Assembly: GCA_014084085.1 (NCBI GenBank)
Contig: NPFB01000012.1
Coordinates: 578,328 to 598,715 of the forward strand
Length of the DNA: 20,388 nt
Origin: Hondaea fermentalgiana
Lineage: Eukaryota; Sar; Bigyra; Thraustochytrida; Thraustochytriidae
Direction of reading: 5' to 3'
The notes beneath the pieces were generated by a model. The model was given only the letters and a program-made list of their open reading frames with translations, did not search any database and was not told the DNA's origin. Shown here piece after piece: positions 1-8,262 of the stretch (positions are counted from its first letter, which is position 1; the number at the start of each line of letters is the position of its first letter). The position numbers and the translations under genes are program-made.

Positions 1-1805
1 ACGTCTTGGGACCCGGAGGCGGCATTGATATCGTTCACAAGAACGTTACCACGGGCAACGAGACTGATCGTTTGCGTCACGCAGGACCGTGCAGACTCTT
101 TGGGCTCATCTGGTTGCGTCTCGGATAGATCGGCCCAAGTCAAGGGCTTGTTCAGCTCGCGCCAGGTGAGCTCCAAACAGGCCGTAAACTCGTCACCTAC
201 ACGCAAGTTCGGATCGAGAGCGAGTCGAGGAGCGTTGTCTCCAGCCAAGCCGCAATCGGCGAGATAGTTTGTCCAGCTTGTCGCAGTCGAGTCTCCCACG
301 CTGCTGGTGACGACGAGTCTGTACTCTTCGACAATCGAGGTTCTAATCATCTCGGTGAAGGAAGATTTGACATGAACAGAGTCCTGGGCTGCGGAGCTCG
401 TGGGCGGTACAGAAAGGACCAGTTCCCAGCCACCTGCTTGCTCTGCGTTCGTGGGAATTGCATACGCAGAGAAATCGAAGTCGGTAGGCTCCTCAAAAGC
501 CAGCGCGCTGAGCTTTTCGCCAAGAGCGGAGTCCCGGCATACGTGGTGTTCGCAACCAGATCCACTGTAATCAGCGTCGCAGCGATTCTCACTGCTTGGA
601 TCCAAGGGCGTGGATAGACCCTCGACGCCGCAGAACTCTCCAGACTCGCATGCAGTCTTTTCACCCTCGTAGCAATAGTAGCCCTTGGGACAGATGTAGC
701 AGCTGTCAATGCCGTTGGATGGATCGGTGTCGCTGATGTAGTATCCGGGAAAGCAGGTGTGGCAATCTTTCATTCCTGCGTAGATGTCTTCGTTGGGCGA
801 TTCATATTCATTCTTGTAGGCGTCTGCAGTTTTGAGCCAGCATCGGTTGCGATTCCGGGCATAGACCCACACCACACAATCGGACTCCTCTTGGCACCAG
901 CGACGGCACTCGTGGGGATCAGAAAAGCCAGTGTCAGATTTCAGATCAGCACCTGGCCAGTTGTAATGGTGTTTCATGCATCCAGGTGCTTGGTAAAGGT
1001 TGGCCACGTCCCGGGCTACGTTTTCCTTGTTGAAGTCTTTGTCGCAGTACATGTTACCTGTGACTCTTGTATTGCCCTGCGAAGGGTTCACATTTGTGAA
1101 GCTCCCACTGGTACCTGGTCTCTTCTGATGCACCGTGCATACGTTGTCTTTTGAATTGTACTCATAGGCGATGCAAGGGTAGTGATTTCCATTCGCTGCC
1201 CATCCTTGATTGGCCCTTGACCAGCTGCAAATGTAGGGCGAGCTCTTCACTTGAACGTTGAGCTTGTCCGGGGAGTTCCCATTCTTCTCGTGGAGGTACT
1301 GCGACTGGATGTAATATTTGTACTCGAATCTCGCTTTGACGGGAAGGTAATTGGAACTAGCGTCTCCCTGGTGCACAGTGCCTTTGTAGCACGGCCATGC
1401 TTTCCAACTTTCTGTATTGTCATGTATGAACGAGTTATAGTCGCCGGTCCTTCTCGCAGTACAAGACTCTCCTGGGTCTGCGAACTGTGCAACTTGCAGG
1501 TAGCAGCCTTCGTGGCGAAAGGCAGCATCCCAACCATCGTTGTTCCAGAGCTCTATACCTCGACGCTTTGATGCTTTCCACCAGTTCATGCACTTGTCGC
1601 GACATTGACCTGCGCTTGATGCTCCAACATTCTTCATGACACTATTGCTAGGCCAGCTCGGCGTTCCTAGTATAGCACATCCAGGAAACTTGTTGATGAT
1701 GGCTTGACGGTTGGCGACTTTCTGGATCTTGAGTCCATGCGTGCTGACGGCGCCAAGAAGATTGGCGACGAGAGCCCATAGCACGAATGCAAACATATCT
1801 CTCAT
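1..1805 (-). CDS. Secreted PAN/apple-like cysteine-rich protein, partial (C-terminus beyond the window)
   Basis: An uninterrupted frame runs from an ATG at 1805 off the left edge, giving 601 complete codons with no stop. The ATG is the first one after an in-frame TAG about 110 bases upstream. Residues 1-21 form a signal peptide (MRDMF, then a hydrophobic core, then GAVS). Several PAN/apple-like modules follow. The clearest is at about 276-326, with Cys 276, 300, 304, 310 and 322 and the pattern CxxxCx5C...CWL. Another lies near 43-105, and a partial one near 193-226. Residues 348-392 are a Cys-rich segment with two GYY motifs (CFPGYY, CPKGYYC), resembling TNFR/GCC2-GCC3-type repeats. From about 430 the protein is Cys-poor and could be a beta-rich extracellular domain. 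Family knowledge: PAN modules bind protein or carbohydrate in adhesion and matrix proteins. The role here is inferred as secreted or cell-surface. A transmembrane or further repeat region may lie outside the window. Confidence 0.8.
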   Translation of the reverse strand, partial: MRDMFAFVLWALVANLLGAVSTHGLKIQKVANRQAIINKFPGCAILGTPSWPSNSVMKNVGASSAGQCRDKCMNWWKASKRRGIELWNNDGWDAAFRHEGCYLQVAQFADPGESCTARRTGDYNSFIHDNTESWKAWPCYKGTVHQGDASSNYLPVKARFEYKYYIQSQYLHEKNGNSPDKLNVQVKSSPYICSWSRANQGWAANGNHYPCIAYEYNSKDNVCTVHQKRPGTSGSFTNVNPSQGNTRVTGNMYCDKDFNKENVARDVANLYQAPGCMKHHYNWPGADLKSDTGFSDPHECRRWCQEESDCVVWVYARNRNRCWLKTADAYKNEYESPNEDIYAGMKDCHTCFPGYYISDTDPSNGIDSCYICPKGYYCYEGEKTACESGEFCGVEGLSTPLDPSSENRCDADYSGSGCEHHVCRDSALGEKLSALAFEEPTDFDFSAYAIPTNAEQAGGWELVLSVPPTSSAAQDSVHVKSSFTEMIRTSIVEEYRLVVTSSVGDSTATSWTNYLADCGLAGDNAPRLALDPNLRVGDEFTACLELTWRELNKPLTWADLSETQPDEPKESARSCVTQTISLVARGNVLVNDINAASGSQD

Positions 1806-2050
1806 TGTTCCCTCTATCCTTGGTCCTCGGTGGTGATTGCGATTTGCAGCAGCCGGCTGTCGTTGACACCTCTTTGAACATCTTCTGCTTACTACATTCG
1901 AGCTGCTTTTGAGCTACGCATTGTTTGGCGCGAAATCGGGCGCATGCTCGTTTCCGTTCCTTTTTCGTTATCAAGTGCTCCAGTCTCATCTGTCACAGCA
2001 CGCGCAGCGATCCGCGCAATTCCTTTTTTTTTTCGCTCACGCGCAGCGAT

Positions 2051-2320
2051 CGCAGCCTTGGCTCGTCAGATCGGAGGTGCACACCGCGGTCATTGCAATA
2101 GGCGACGGCATTTGCGTAGCTCAGTCTATTTGGTTTGCATAACAATTGGGTAGCCGTGCTTTTTAAAATTACGAGTACCTGACTGAGATCTGGTTTTCTC
2201 TGAAGTAGGAGTGCGCTGGAAATGTTTCTCCGAGGATCGCCGCGCGTGTCGCAAAAGAGAAAACTCGGGCGAGGGATTTACGTACTCACGAACGCTAACT
2301 GGACGAGCGAGGGAAGGTGG
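2051..2320 (+). repeat. Direct repeat unit 1
   Basis: First of three related units. In order it carries a GTCAGATCGGAGGTGCACAC block, CATTTGCGTAGCTCAGTCTA, TTTGCATAACAATTGGGTAG, TTACGAGTACCTGACTGAGA, a block containing GTGCGCTGGAAATGTTTCTC, and AACTGGACGAGCGAGGGAAG at the end. Compared with unit 2 it lacks about 40 bases after the CAGTCTATTT block. It does not encode a conserved frame, because indels between copies change phase. Confidence 0.85.
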
Positions 2321-2599
2321 TGCACACCGCTGTCATTGCAAGAGGCGATGGCATTTGCGTAGCTCAGTCTATTTACTACATAGGCTAGCCTGGGGGCCTG
2401 CGGCTCACCCTTAATTGATTTGCATAACAATTGGGTAGCCGTACGTTTAGATTACGAGTACCTGACTGAGATCTGGTTTTCTCTGAGGTGGGAGTGCGCT
2501 GGAAATGTTTCTCCGAGGATCGCCGCGCGTGTCGCGAAAAAGAAAACTCGGGCGAGGGATTTACTCACGAGCGCTAACTGGACGAGCAAGGGAAGGTGG
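2321..2599 (+). repeat. Direct repeat unit 2
   Basis: Abuts unit 1 and repeats its blocks in the same order with scattered substitutions. It has an additional segment after CAGTCTATTT (ACTACATAGGCTAGCC and onward) that is also seen in unit 3. It starts at the TGCACACCGC block and ends at GGGAAGGTGG, so units 1 and 2 are a true tandem pair. Confidence 0.85.
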
Positions 2600-2651
2600 A
2601 TTGCAACTCAGTCAGCGACGAGCTGATGAGCCGCGTAAGCCAGAACCCCGA

Positions 2652-2838
2652 CACAGCCTCGGCTCGTGCCCGTCAGATCGGAGGTACACACCGCGGTCAT
2701 TGCAAGTGGCGATGGCATTTGCGTAGCTCAGTCTATTTACTACATAGGCTAGCTAGCCTAGGGGCCCCGTTATTTGCTTTCAAACCAATTGGGTAGCCGT
2801 ACTTTCAAATTACTTGGCTGCGATCTGGTTTCTCTCTC
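2652..2838 (+). repeat. Direct repeat unit 3, truncated
   Basis: A partial third copy follows a 52-base spacer. It begins with CAGCCTCGGCTCG (matching the start of unit 1), contains the CATTTGCGTAGCTCAGTCTA and ACTACATAGGCTAGC blocks and CAATTGGGTAGCCGTAC, and ends around CGATCTGGTTTCTCTC. The second half of the unit (the GTGCGCTGGAAATG part) is missing. Confidence 0.8.
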
Positions 2839-2860
2839 GTTGTCAGTAGAAAGATTCTTC

Positions 2861-2912
2861 TGGCTTTCTTACGCGGCTCATTGCAATCCACCTTCCCTCG
2901 CTCGTCCAGTTA
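2861..2912 (-). repeat. Inverted partial copy of the repeat end
   Basis: Bases 2881-2912 are the reverse complement of 2575-2606 with one mismatch in 32. The match continues through the neighbouring TGAGCCGCGTAAG block (2625-2637 against 2868-2880) after a gap of about 20 bases. The two arms could pair across about 270 bases, or they record an inversion or fold-back event. Confidence 0.8.
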
Positions 2913-3699
2913 TTGAAAGAGAAAAAAAAAAAAAGAGCACGCGCCGGCCCACAAGGTTGATGGTTTTTCTCTTGCGGATCATTTCCCCCGCTCGTCGAGC
3001 TGGGGGAGGGAGAAAAACTTAAACCGCCGCGCACGAGCCAGCGCCAACCCATCGAAAGGAGGCGCGTGCCGGAAGTTCTCTCGAACTCCGGAGAAGATAG
3101 ATACGCACTCTGTCAGTGGTCGCTCGAGAGCATCACAGCGGTGTATGCATATACGCTCAAGCTCGAGCGGCCTCGAGAAGGTATGGCCGTTTTCGAGCTG
3201 GCGCAGGCCCAGCAACGAGGACGGCGTGGTCAGGTCGACGAGATGACCATTCGATGTTTCAGGCTCCAACTCAATTTCAAGTTGGAAAAAGCTCCAGGAA
3301 ATGCACCAAGAAGTTCAAGTTTATTGATACATGTGTTGTCGTCGAGAGAAAAGACTGCTGCCCGCGCCGCACGGGCCGTCCGCGGCTTGCACGTGTGCGA
3401 TTGTTGGCATCGCAGACCGGCGATCGCCTTGCAAGAGCTTCTTCGACTCGTCAAGTCTCACATGTCAGTCTCATTTTACGACTAGTCGTCACCAGTAGTA
3501 GGCCTAGTAGGTCTTTGTAACCGTCACTTTGCTTGCTTTGGCGCGAGTCCTCCTGGGGGCTCGGTCGATGTGCGTACAAGCTCACGAGAGCGCGGGTGCT
3601 TCTGTGCGCGGCCAGAGCGGCGCGACGTCGCGTCGCGCAGGCCCCGAGGGCCGACTTTCCTGCGAGGAAATAGTCTTGCGCTGGAGAGCAAAGACGACC

Positions 3700-5211
3700 A
3701 TGGCGGATGAGGACGAAGTGAGGGAGATCTTGCAGGACATCGATGCACTGAGCACGGGCGCTCGACGACTCTCGATAGGGTCTGCGTCGGCGAGCTCGCT
3801 GGCATGGACGCTACCCACGGAGAGTGAGCTGACCCGGCTCGAGTACGAAAACAGCTTTTTGCAGTCGGCAGAAACGCTCCTCGAGAGCAAGTGTGCCGCT
3901 TTGGACTCGCGACTCGAGGAGACGGAAAGCTTGCTTCGCGTGCGCGATAAGCTCGTGCAAAAGCAAAGGCAGGAGCTCGCAGCCAAAGATGCCGAGCTCC
4001 GACAGGCCTGCAATCGCGTGTCTAGCCTCGAAGACGCTGCGCGGACACACAATAATCAGCTAGCCGAGCTTCGTGCAGCTGCTCACAACACTGCGCGCGA
4101 TGAAGACGCAGCTCTCGAAATGCAAATTCGCGCGACGACGCAAGCTTGCGAAGAGAACCAAGTCCTCTGCGCAGAGGTAGACCGTCTGCGCGGCGAGCTG
4201 CGCCAGGCCCATGCGGATGCGGAGCGCGTGAACGCAAGCAATCTGGCACAGGGGGAGCTACAGATTGCTCTTGAAAGAGCACAGGCTCGCGTCAGCGCGC
4301 TGGAAAGCCAACTGGAAGCCGAAAAGACCACCAATGCGCATTCAATGCAGAAAATCGATCAGGAAAATGAAAAGCACAAGATAGAGTGCAGTCTTTTGCG
4401 CGAGCAGCTCAGCGCAGTGTCAACACGCGAAGGCGATCTTGGAGCACGTTTGCATGAACAGCTCGAAAAGTCTGTGGAAAATGCAAGTCATGCGCTCCGG
4501 CGCGCCGATCGGGCAGACGCGCAGGGGCGTCAGCTGGAACGTGAACGTGACGCCGCGCAAAGCGAGCTGGAGGCAGAGCGCGGGCGTCGGCAGCGAGCAG
4601 ACACCGAGGCAACCATGGCGGTTCAAGAGTGCGCACGTCTGCAAAGCAGCCTGAGACTTGAAAAAGAGGAGCGCGCTCGTGACGCTGCGCAGGCCAAGCA
4701 TGATGCAGAAGACACACGCCGCCGCCTCTGCGAAGTGGAGGCAGACCTCGAGGCAGAACGCGAGAGCAATCGTGCATTACGGCAAAAGCTTGCCGAGGTG
4801 TCCCGTAAATTCGAAGCAGCATTGACGCAGACTCGCAAGACGGCGGGGGCGGCGACCCAAGAGTCACGGGCCCTGCGCGAAATGTTGCGCGAATGCGAGT
4901 CTCTACTCTTGGAGCGCGCTTCCCGACCCAGGGCGACTCGATCGAGCCCACATACACCATCCCGCAACCGCTTGAGTCAGAGGGATAGCGAAGCGTCGCG
5001 CCTCATTGCGCAGAGCGCAGAGTCTCTACGGATGCGAAAGTTACGCATGGGAACGGCGCAATCACCGCGGTCGATGGCGTCGCCCTCCTCGCGCGCGGCC
5101 AGAACTTCACTTCGACACAACACATTTCATGAACTGCATCCGCTCCGGCGCTCGGCGCTCAGTGGTCATGGCCAGGATCTTTCTGAAATGTTTGCCTCCC
5201 TTGCAACGTGA
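3700..5211 (+). CDS. Long coiled-coil protein, function unknown
   Basis: A 503-residue product starts at the ATG at 3700 in a near-ideal context (GACCATGG). The frame is open further upstream with an earlier ATG at 3568, but that extension looks like low-complexity 5' UTR translation. The N-terminus (MADEDEVREILQDIDALS) is acidic. From about residue 40 to 410 there is nearly continuous heptad-rich, Ala/Glu/Arg-rich alpha-helix typical of a long two-stranded coiled coil. The last 90 residues are basic and Ser/Arg-rich, with several SP/TP sites (for example SSPHT, TAQSPRS, MASPSS) that could be phosphorylated. There are no membrane segments or catalytic motifs. Such proteins are often cytoskeletal, centrosomal/basal-body or Golgi tethers. 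I cannot choose between these, and coiled-coil homology alone would be misleading. Its 3' end faces the methyltransferase gene across 134 bases. Confidence 0.75.
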   Translation: MADEDEVREILQDIDALSTGARRLSIGSASASSLAWTLPTESELTRLEYENSFLQSAETLLESKCAALDSRLEETESLLRVRDKLVQKQRQELAAKDAELRQACNRVSSLEDAARTHNNQLAELRAAAHNTARDEDAALEMQIRATTQACEENQVLCAEVDRLRGELRQAHADAERVNASNLAQGELQIALERAQARVSALESQLEAEKTTNAHSMQKIDQENEKHKIECSLLREQLSAVSTREGDLGARLHEQLEKSVENASHALRRADRADAQGRQLERERDAAQSELEAERGRRQRADTEATMAVQECARLQSSLRLEKEERARDAAQAKHDAEDTRRRLCEVEADLEAERESNRALRQKLAEVSRKFEAALTQTRKTAGAATQESRALREMLRECESLLLERASRPRATRSSPHTPSRNRLSQRDSEASRLIAQSAESLRMRKLRMGTAQSPRSMASPSSRAARTSLRHNTFHELHPLRRSALSGHGQDLSEMFASLAT

Positions 5212-5345
5212 TCATTACTTGAAAACCCTACATGCATACTTGCATACATGCGTACTTGGATGCCGGAGCGTGACAACGTCTTCACCCTAAATTACAAAAT
5301 GACATTAGCGAGCGAGTAGTAGCTTGTGATACGTGCCATCAGCGG

Positions 5346-6371
5346 TTAACCTTGCGCAAGGGGTTTAGCAGGAATGTAGTCCACCTCGACATCCCACACA
5401 AAACGACCTTCGTGCAAAGCCTTGGTCTCGAACTTTGTTTGCGGGCGCCACGTTGGTCGCGTACCCATGCGAAGACCAAGATCCTGCGCGACTGCGGCCA
5501 TGCGCGCAGCAGCAGCAAGCTCGTCGTCGCGGGCAGTGCGCTGATGGCGCACAGCAGCAGCGGCCTCCGGTGAAAACTCCGAATTATCCGGTCCTCCGCT
5601 TTGGCCGATGCGGCAAACGCGCCAAAATGCAGAATTAGGCTCAGCACGCAAGTGGTCTAGAACGTCAAGCACGTAAAATCCAACATCTGAGGCAATGTGA
5701 AGTACGCCGCCTGGTGCGAGTTTTGGCGCAAGCATCGCAAAGAAATTCGCACTCATCAGTCTGCAGTTCATGTCCGTCTCGCTGCCAGGAAAGGGGTCGG
5801 GAAAGTAAATTTGAACGCGATCGAAACTTCCGTCACCGCAGTAACGTTGCAGGAATTTCGTTGCTTCACCGCCAAAGAGACGCACATTCCGCAGGCCTTG
5901 CTGATCACACGCCTCCGCAACGAGGGCATGACCCGCGCGGTAAATTTCTGCACCAAGAAAACGTTCCTTTGGCCTTGCGGCTGCGAGTTGTAGAATTGAA
6001 TCGCCCGCGCCGAAACCTATATCGAGGACAAGACCTTTTGTCGCCTCGGCGCAGTCGTGGAAGAGCGTGTCCCAGTCAATCGGTTCTCCGAATTTCAGAC
6101 TTTTGTAATCACGACCATACTTTGGCCAAACATCTTGCAAAATTGCGCGTTGTCGCTTGCTCAAGTTTTGTCGTCGGGCCTGGTACCATCTCGGCATTTG
6201 AAGCTTGTCGAGCTCTTTTCGTGGCGTCGGTCTGGGTTCTTGGTGACCATCTGTAAGGTTCTCCTGCTCCTTTCCAACATCGCCATCTTTTGCAAAACCA
6301 TGGTCACAAACGTCTAGCTGCGGCAGAGCATTGATTAAGTCGTCCACAAGGTCCGGCTCTGTAACATCCAT
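5346..6371 (-). CDS. TrmB/Trm8-family tRNA (guanine-N7)-methyltransferase, divergent
   Basis: The product is 341 residues from the first ATG at 6371; the frame extends 15 bases further only through a TTG. An 80-residue polar N-terminal extension precedes the methyltransferase fold. SAM-binding motif I is LDIGFGAG (about 116-123), followed by GAEIYR (140-145), which fits the acidic end of strand 2 in this family. Motif IV is YFPDPFP (189-195). The C-terminal TKFETKALHEGRFVWDVE (from about 312) matches the family's TKFE-x-(K/R)-(G/A) signature. Family role: SAM-dependent methylation of G46 in the tRNA variable loop. Odd: the usual basic run after PDPW, including the conserved His and Arg, is replaced by GSETDMNCRLM, so catalysis or tRNA binding may differ. 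It could be a paralogue rather than the main Trm8. The C-terminal signature looks more bacterial- or organelle-like than METTL1-like, so an organellar role is possible. Confidence 0.8.
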   Translation of the reverse strand: MDVTEPDLVDDLINALPQLDVCDHGFAKDGDVGKEQENLTDGHQEPRPTPRKELDKLQMPRWYQARRQNLSKRQRAILQDVWPKYGRDYKSLKFGEPIDWDTLFHDCAEATKGLVLDIGFGAGDSILQLAAARPKERFLGAEIYRAGHALVAEACDQQGLRNVRLFGGEATKFLQRYCGDGSFDRVQIYFPDPFPGSETDMNCRLMSANFFAMLAPKLAPGGVLHIASDVGFYVLDVLDHLRAEPNSAFWRVCRIGQSGGPDNSEFSPEAAAAVRHQRTARDDELAAAARMAAVAQDLGLRMGTRPTWRPQTKFETKALHEGRFVWDVEVDYIPAKPLAQG

Positions 6372-6744
6372 AATTTCCCTCTTCAACCCGTTTCTCTGGG
6401 AGCCTTGGTGACGAGGAAGTCCTGCACCTCGAGGAGATCAAATCGAGACTAACCTGTTGCACAACTACAGTAAGACGAAGAGCCGTCTCCGTCCAGCTTG
6501 CGGTTGCCAAGCACTTGGCGCTTGGCTAGTCTTGCTTGCTTGCTTGCTTGCTTGCTTGCTCTCTGTCTGGCTGGCTCGCGGACTAGCTCGCGGGCTGACT
6601 GACTGACTGGCTGGCTTGGCTGGCTGGGCTCTTTGGCAATGGTTTGGGGGAAAGAGACTCGTTGCAAGACTGGATGACTAACTAGTTTGAGCACTATCAA
6701 ACGAGCACCTTGCTCCAGGTCACCTCACTGTCAGCGGGGCAGTC
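6372..6744. promoter_or_regulatory. Divergent intergenic region with tetranucleotide repeats
   Basis: This 373-base region separates the start codons of the methyltransferase (-) and the membrane protein (+), so it should contain both promoters. It includes a (CTTG) tract at 6531-6560 and short GACT and GGCT runs at about 6596-6630. I see no TATA box or other core element I would defend. Confidence 0.5.
6531..6560 (+). repeat. CTTG tetranucleotide microsatellite
   Basis: Seven and a half perfect CTTG units form one uninterrupted tract. It is followed by imperfect GGCT/GACT-type four-base repeats to about 6630. Confidence 0.95.
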
Positions 6745-8262
6745 ATGGCGGCAGAAACGTATCCTCGTCGCTCGCCGTGCACGAGCACGAAGGAGAAAGG
6801 GTCGCGCACGCGTGCGCGCACGTATCGCGAGCGACGGCAACCCGGCAGGAGCGCAGAAAGCCCACAGACGGCTGAGGGCGCTGTTTGTGAACAGAGCAGC
6901 TGCTCTGCTCCTTCGGGCCAGAGCAACCGCCTCCTCCGCGCCCTCTCTCGCCGGCCAAGACCCCACCAAAAGAGAGCAAGGAAAGCGACGCCGAGAAAGA
7001 CGATGCTGCCTACGCACACGAAGAACCGTAATGGCGGCGGCATGGGCGGACCGCCAACGACAATGAAGCTCCAGTCTGCTTTTGACAAGGGCATGAACAT
7101 GGCGGGCATCAAGAGCACCAAGTCTGGGTCCGGGGACAAGGAGCGTGCATACATCATCCGACAGAACTGGGCGTTGAAAACTGTGCTGCTCTTGCTGGCA
7201 ATTTTTGGCGCCGGTATGGTGATCCTCTTCAACACGGTTCTTCAAGTGAACGTGTCGCGCCGAGAAGCAATGCGGTCAGAAAAGGTCCATCATCAGCTCG
7301 AGCACCAGGCTCAGGTGAGGTTAATGAAGGCTCATTTGGAACTGCAAAAAGCGCTCGAGACTGAGATTCACGAAACGAGTCGATTCGAAGAGTTTAGATC
7401 GATTGCAGAACACGCCCTTGGGGACTATTCTGCGTCAGTGGTCAAGGTCCTGCACGAGAACAACGTGGACAAGGATGTTGTGGCGTCGGTAGAATCCTCC
7501 ACTGACAACTTGCGCAAGAGTCTGGACAACTCGTTCGACAACTTTTTGCACCACTTCAAGGGAGTTGCCGAGTCGGCACGTCACAGTCTGAAACGCGTAG
7601 CGCATGCCATTGTGAGCGACGTGGAGCTTGACAAAAAGGAAGAAGACCGCTACCGGGAAAAGATGAAGAGAAAGTTTGGCGTCAAGGTTGACGATGTGGA
7701 CCCCAACGTGGCCGATGATGAAGCGCATAAATACGACCAGTACGGAGTTTTGGACGAGAGTGATGAAGGCGATGACGAGGACGAGGAAGAGATTCGCGAG
7801 TCCGTCGAGTTCTTCTTTTCCAAGCTCAAGGCCCACGATTACCCGCTGCTCAAGGCCGAGGTGATTGAGGAGTGGGAGAACGACATGGCCGATATCTCTA
7901 GCACGCTGGCAGACGAAGAAAAGGAGGTTGACCTGAATACGATTCGGGACCGAGTGAACGCCAAAGTTGCCATGCATGCGCCGAAGGCGGACAAGTTCGA
8001 CCCGTCCCGGCACAATTCCATTGTGGACTACTACGAAATGCAGATTGAACTGGCCAAGATCTCTTTCCATAAGCAAAGTCTCATGGACCTCTATGACGGC
8101 TGGAAGTCCGACGGCAAGCTCAATGTGTACACGATCCTCTCTGGTCTTGAGCACATTGCAGAAGAGAACAATATGTACTTATTGTACGAGTGGCTCGACG
8201 GCGTTGAAGGCGATGAGGACGAGGTTGAGGCCCCAGGTGGCGCTGCGGCTTCGGACAAGTAA
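6745..8262 (+). CDS. Single-pass membrane protein with coiled-coil/acidic lumenal or cytosolic domain, unknown function
   Basis: The product is 505 residues from the ATG at 6745 (good context, G at -3 and +4). A second plausible start is the ATG at 7003, which removes 86 Arg/Ser-rich residues of low information and leaves 419. One hydrophobic helix (NWALKTVLLLLAIFGAGMVI and onward, about residues 146-170) follows a basic stretch, consistent with a type II signal anchor and the C-terminal bulk on the far side of the membrane. After it comes a charged helical region with coiled-coil potential (SRREAMRSEKVHHQLEHQAQ), then a Glu/Asp-rich tract around 336-350 (DEGDDEDEEEI), then an alpha-helical C-terminal half with repeated aromatic/acidic segments. 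I recognise no known domain. The acidic tract could bind cations. The gene is single-exon. Its 3' end converges on the ankyrin gene. Confidence 0.75.
   Translation: MAAETYPRRSPCTSTKEKGSRTRARTYRERRQPGRSAESPQTAEGAVCEQSSCSAPSGQSNRLLRALSRRPRPHQKRARKATPRKTMLPTHTKNRNGGGMGGPPTTMKLQSAFDKGMNMAGIKSTKSGSGDKERAYIIRQNWALKTVLLLLAIFGAGMVILFNTVLQVNVSRREAMRSEKVHHQLEHQAQVRLMKAHLELQKALETEIHETSRFEEFRSIAEHALGDYSASVVKVLHENNVDKDVVASVESSTDNLRKSLDNSFDNFLHHFKGVAESARHSLKRVAHAIVSDVELDKKEEDRYREKMKRKFGVKVDDVDPNVADDEAHKYDQYGVLDESDEGDDEDEEEIRESVEFFFSKLKAHDYPLLKAEVIEEWENDMADISSTLADEEKEVDLNTIRDRVNAKVAMHAPKADKFDPSRHNSIVDYYEMQIELAKISFHKQSLMDLYDGWKSDGKLNVYTILSGLEHIAEENNMYLLYEWLDGVEGDEDEVEAPGGAAASDK

Larger units (their letters stand above)
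1806..3699. other. Gene-poor divergent intergenic region containing degenerate repeats
   Basis: This 1.9 kb stretch separates the divergent PAN-protein and coiled-coil genes. Short open frames exist on both strands, but most begin with GTG or TTG, change frame across the repeats, and have no recognisable motifs. It holds a T-rich run near 2022-2033, a 12-base direct repeat (ACGCGCAGCGAT at 2000-2011 and 2039-2050), the repeat array described separately (2051-2912), an A-run near 2920-2934, and a 7-base-arm hairpin (TCCAACT/AGTTGGA) at 3265-3286. The part nearest 3700 presumably carries the promoter and 5' UTR of the coiled-coil gene. I see no core promoter motif. Confidence 0.6.

Noticed and set aside
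2355..2432. A tRNA-like GCGTAGCTCAGT segment in the repeat units.
   Set aside because: It resembles a D-arm only; no matching acceptor stem, anticodon arm or T-loop (GTTCGAATC-type) follows in any copy.
3066..3520. Two overlapping plus-strand frames of about 135 codons upstream of the coiled-coil gene.
   Set aside because: One opens with GTG, neither has motifs, and they overlap in different phases; most likely 5' UTR or intergenic sequence.
3529..3699. N-terminal extension of the coiled-coil gene.
   Set aside because: The frame opens with TTG. An in-frame ATG at 3568 exists, but the ATG at 3700 has a much better context and begins a protein-like acidic helix.
7435..8154. A 239-codon antisense frame inside the membrane-protein gene.
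   Set aside because: It mirrors a long GC-rich coding frame; the valine/leucine/histidine-rich translation is the usual antisense shadow.
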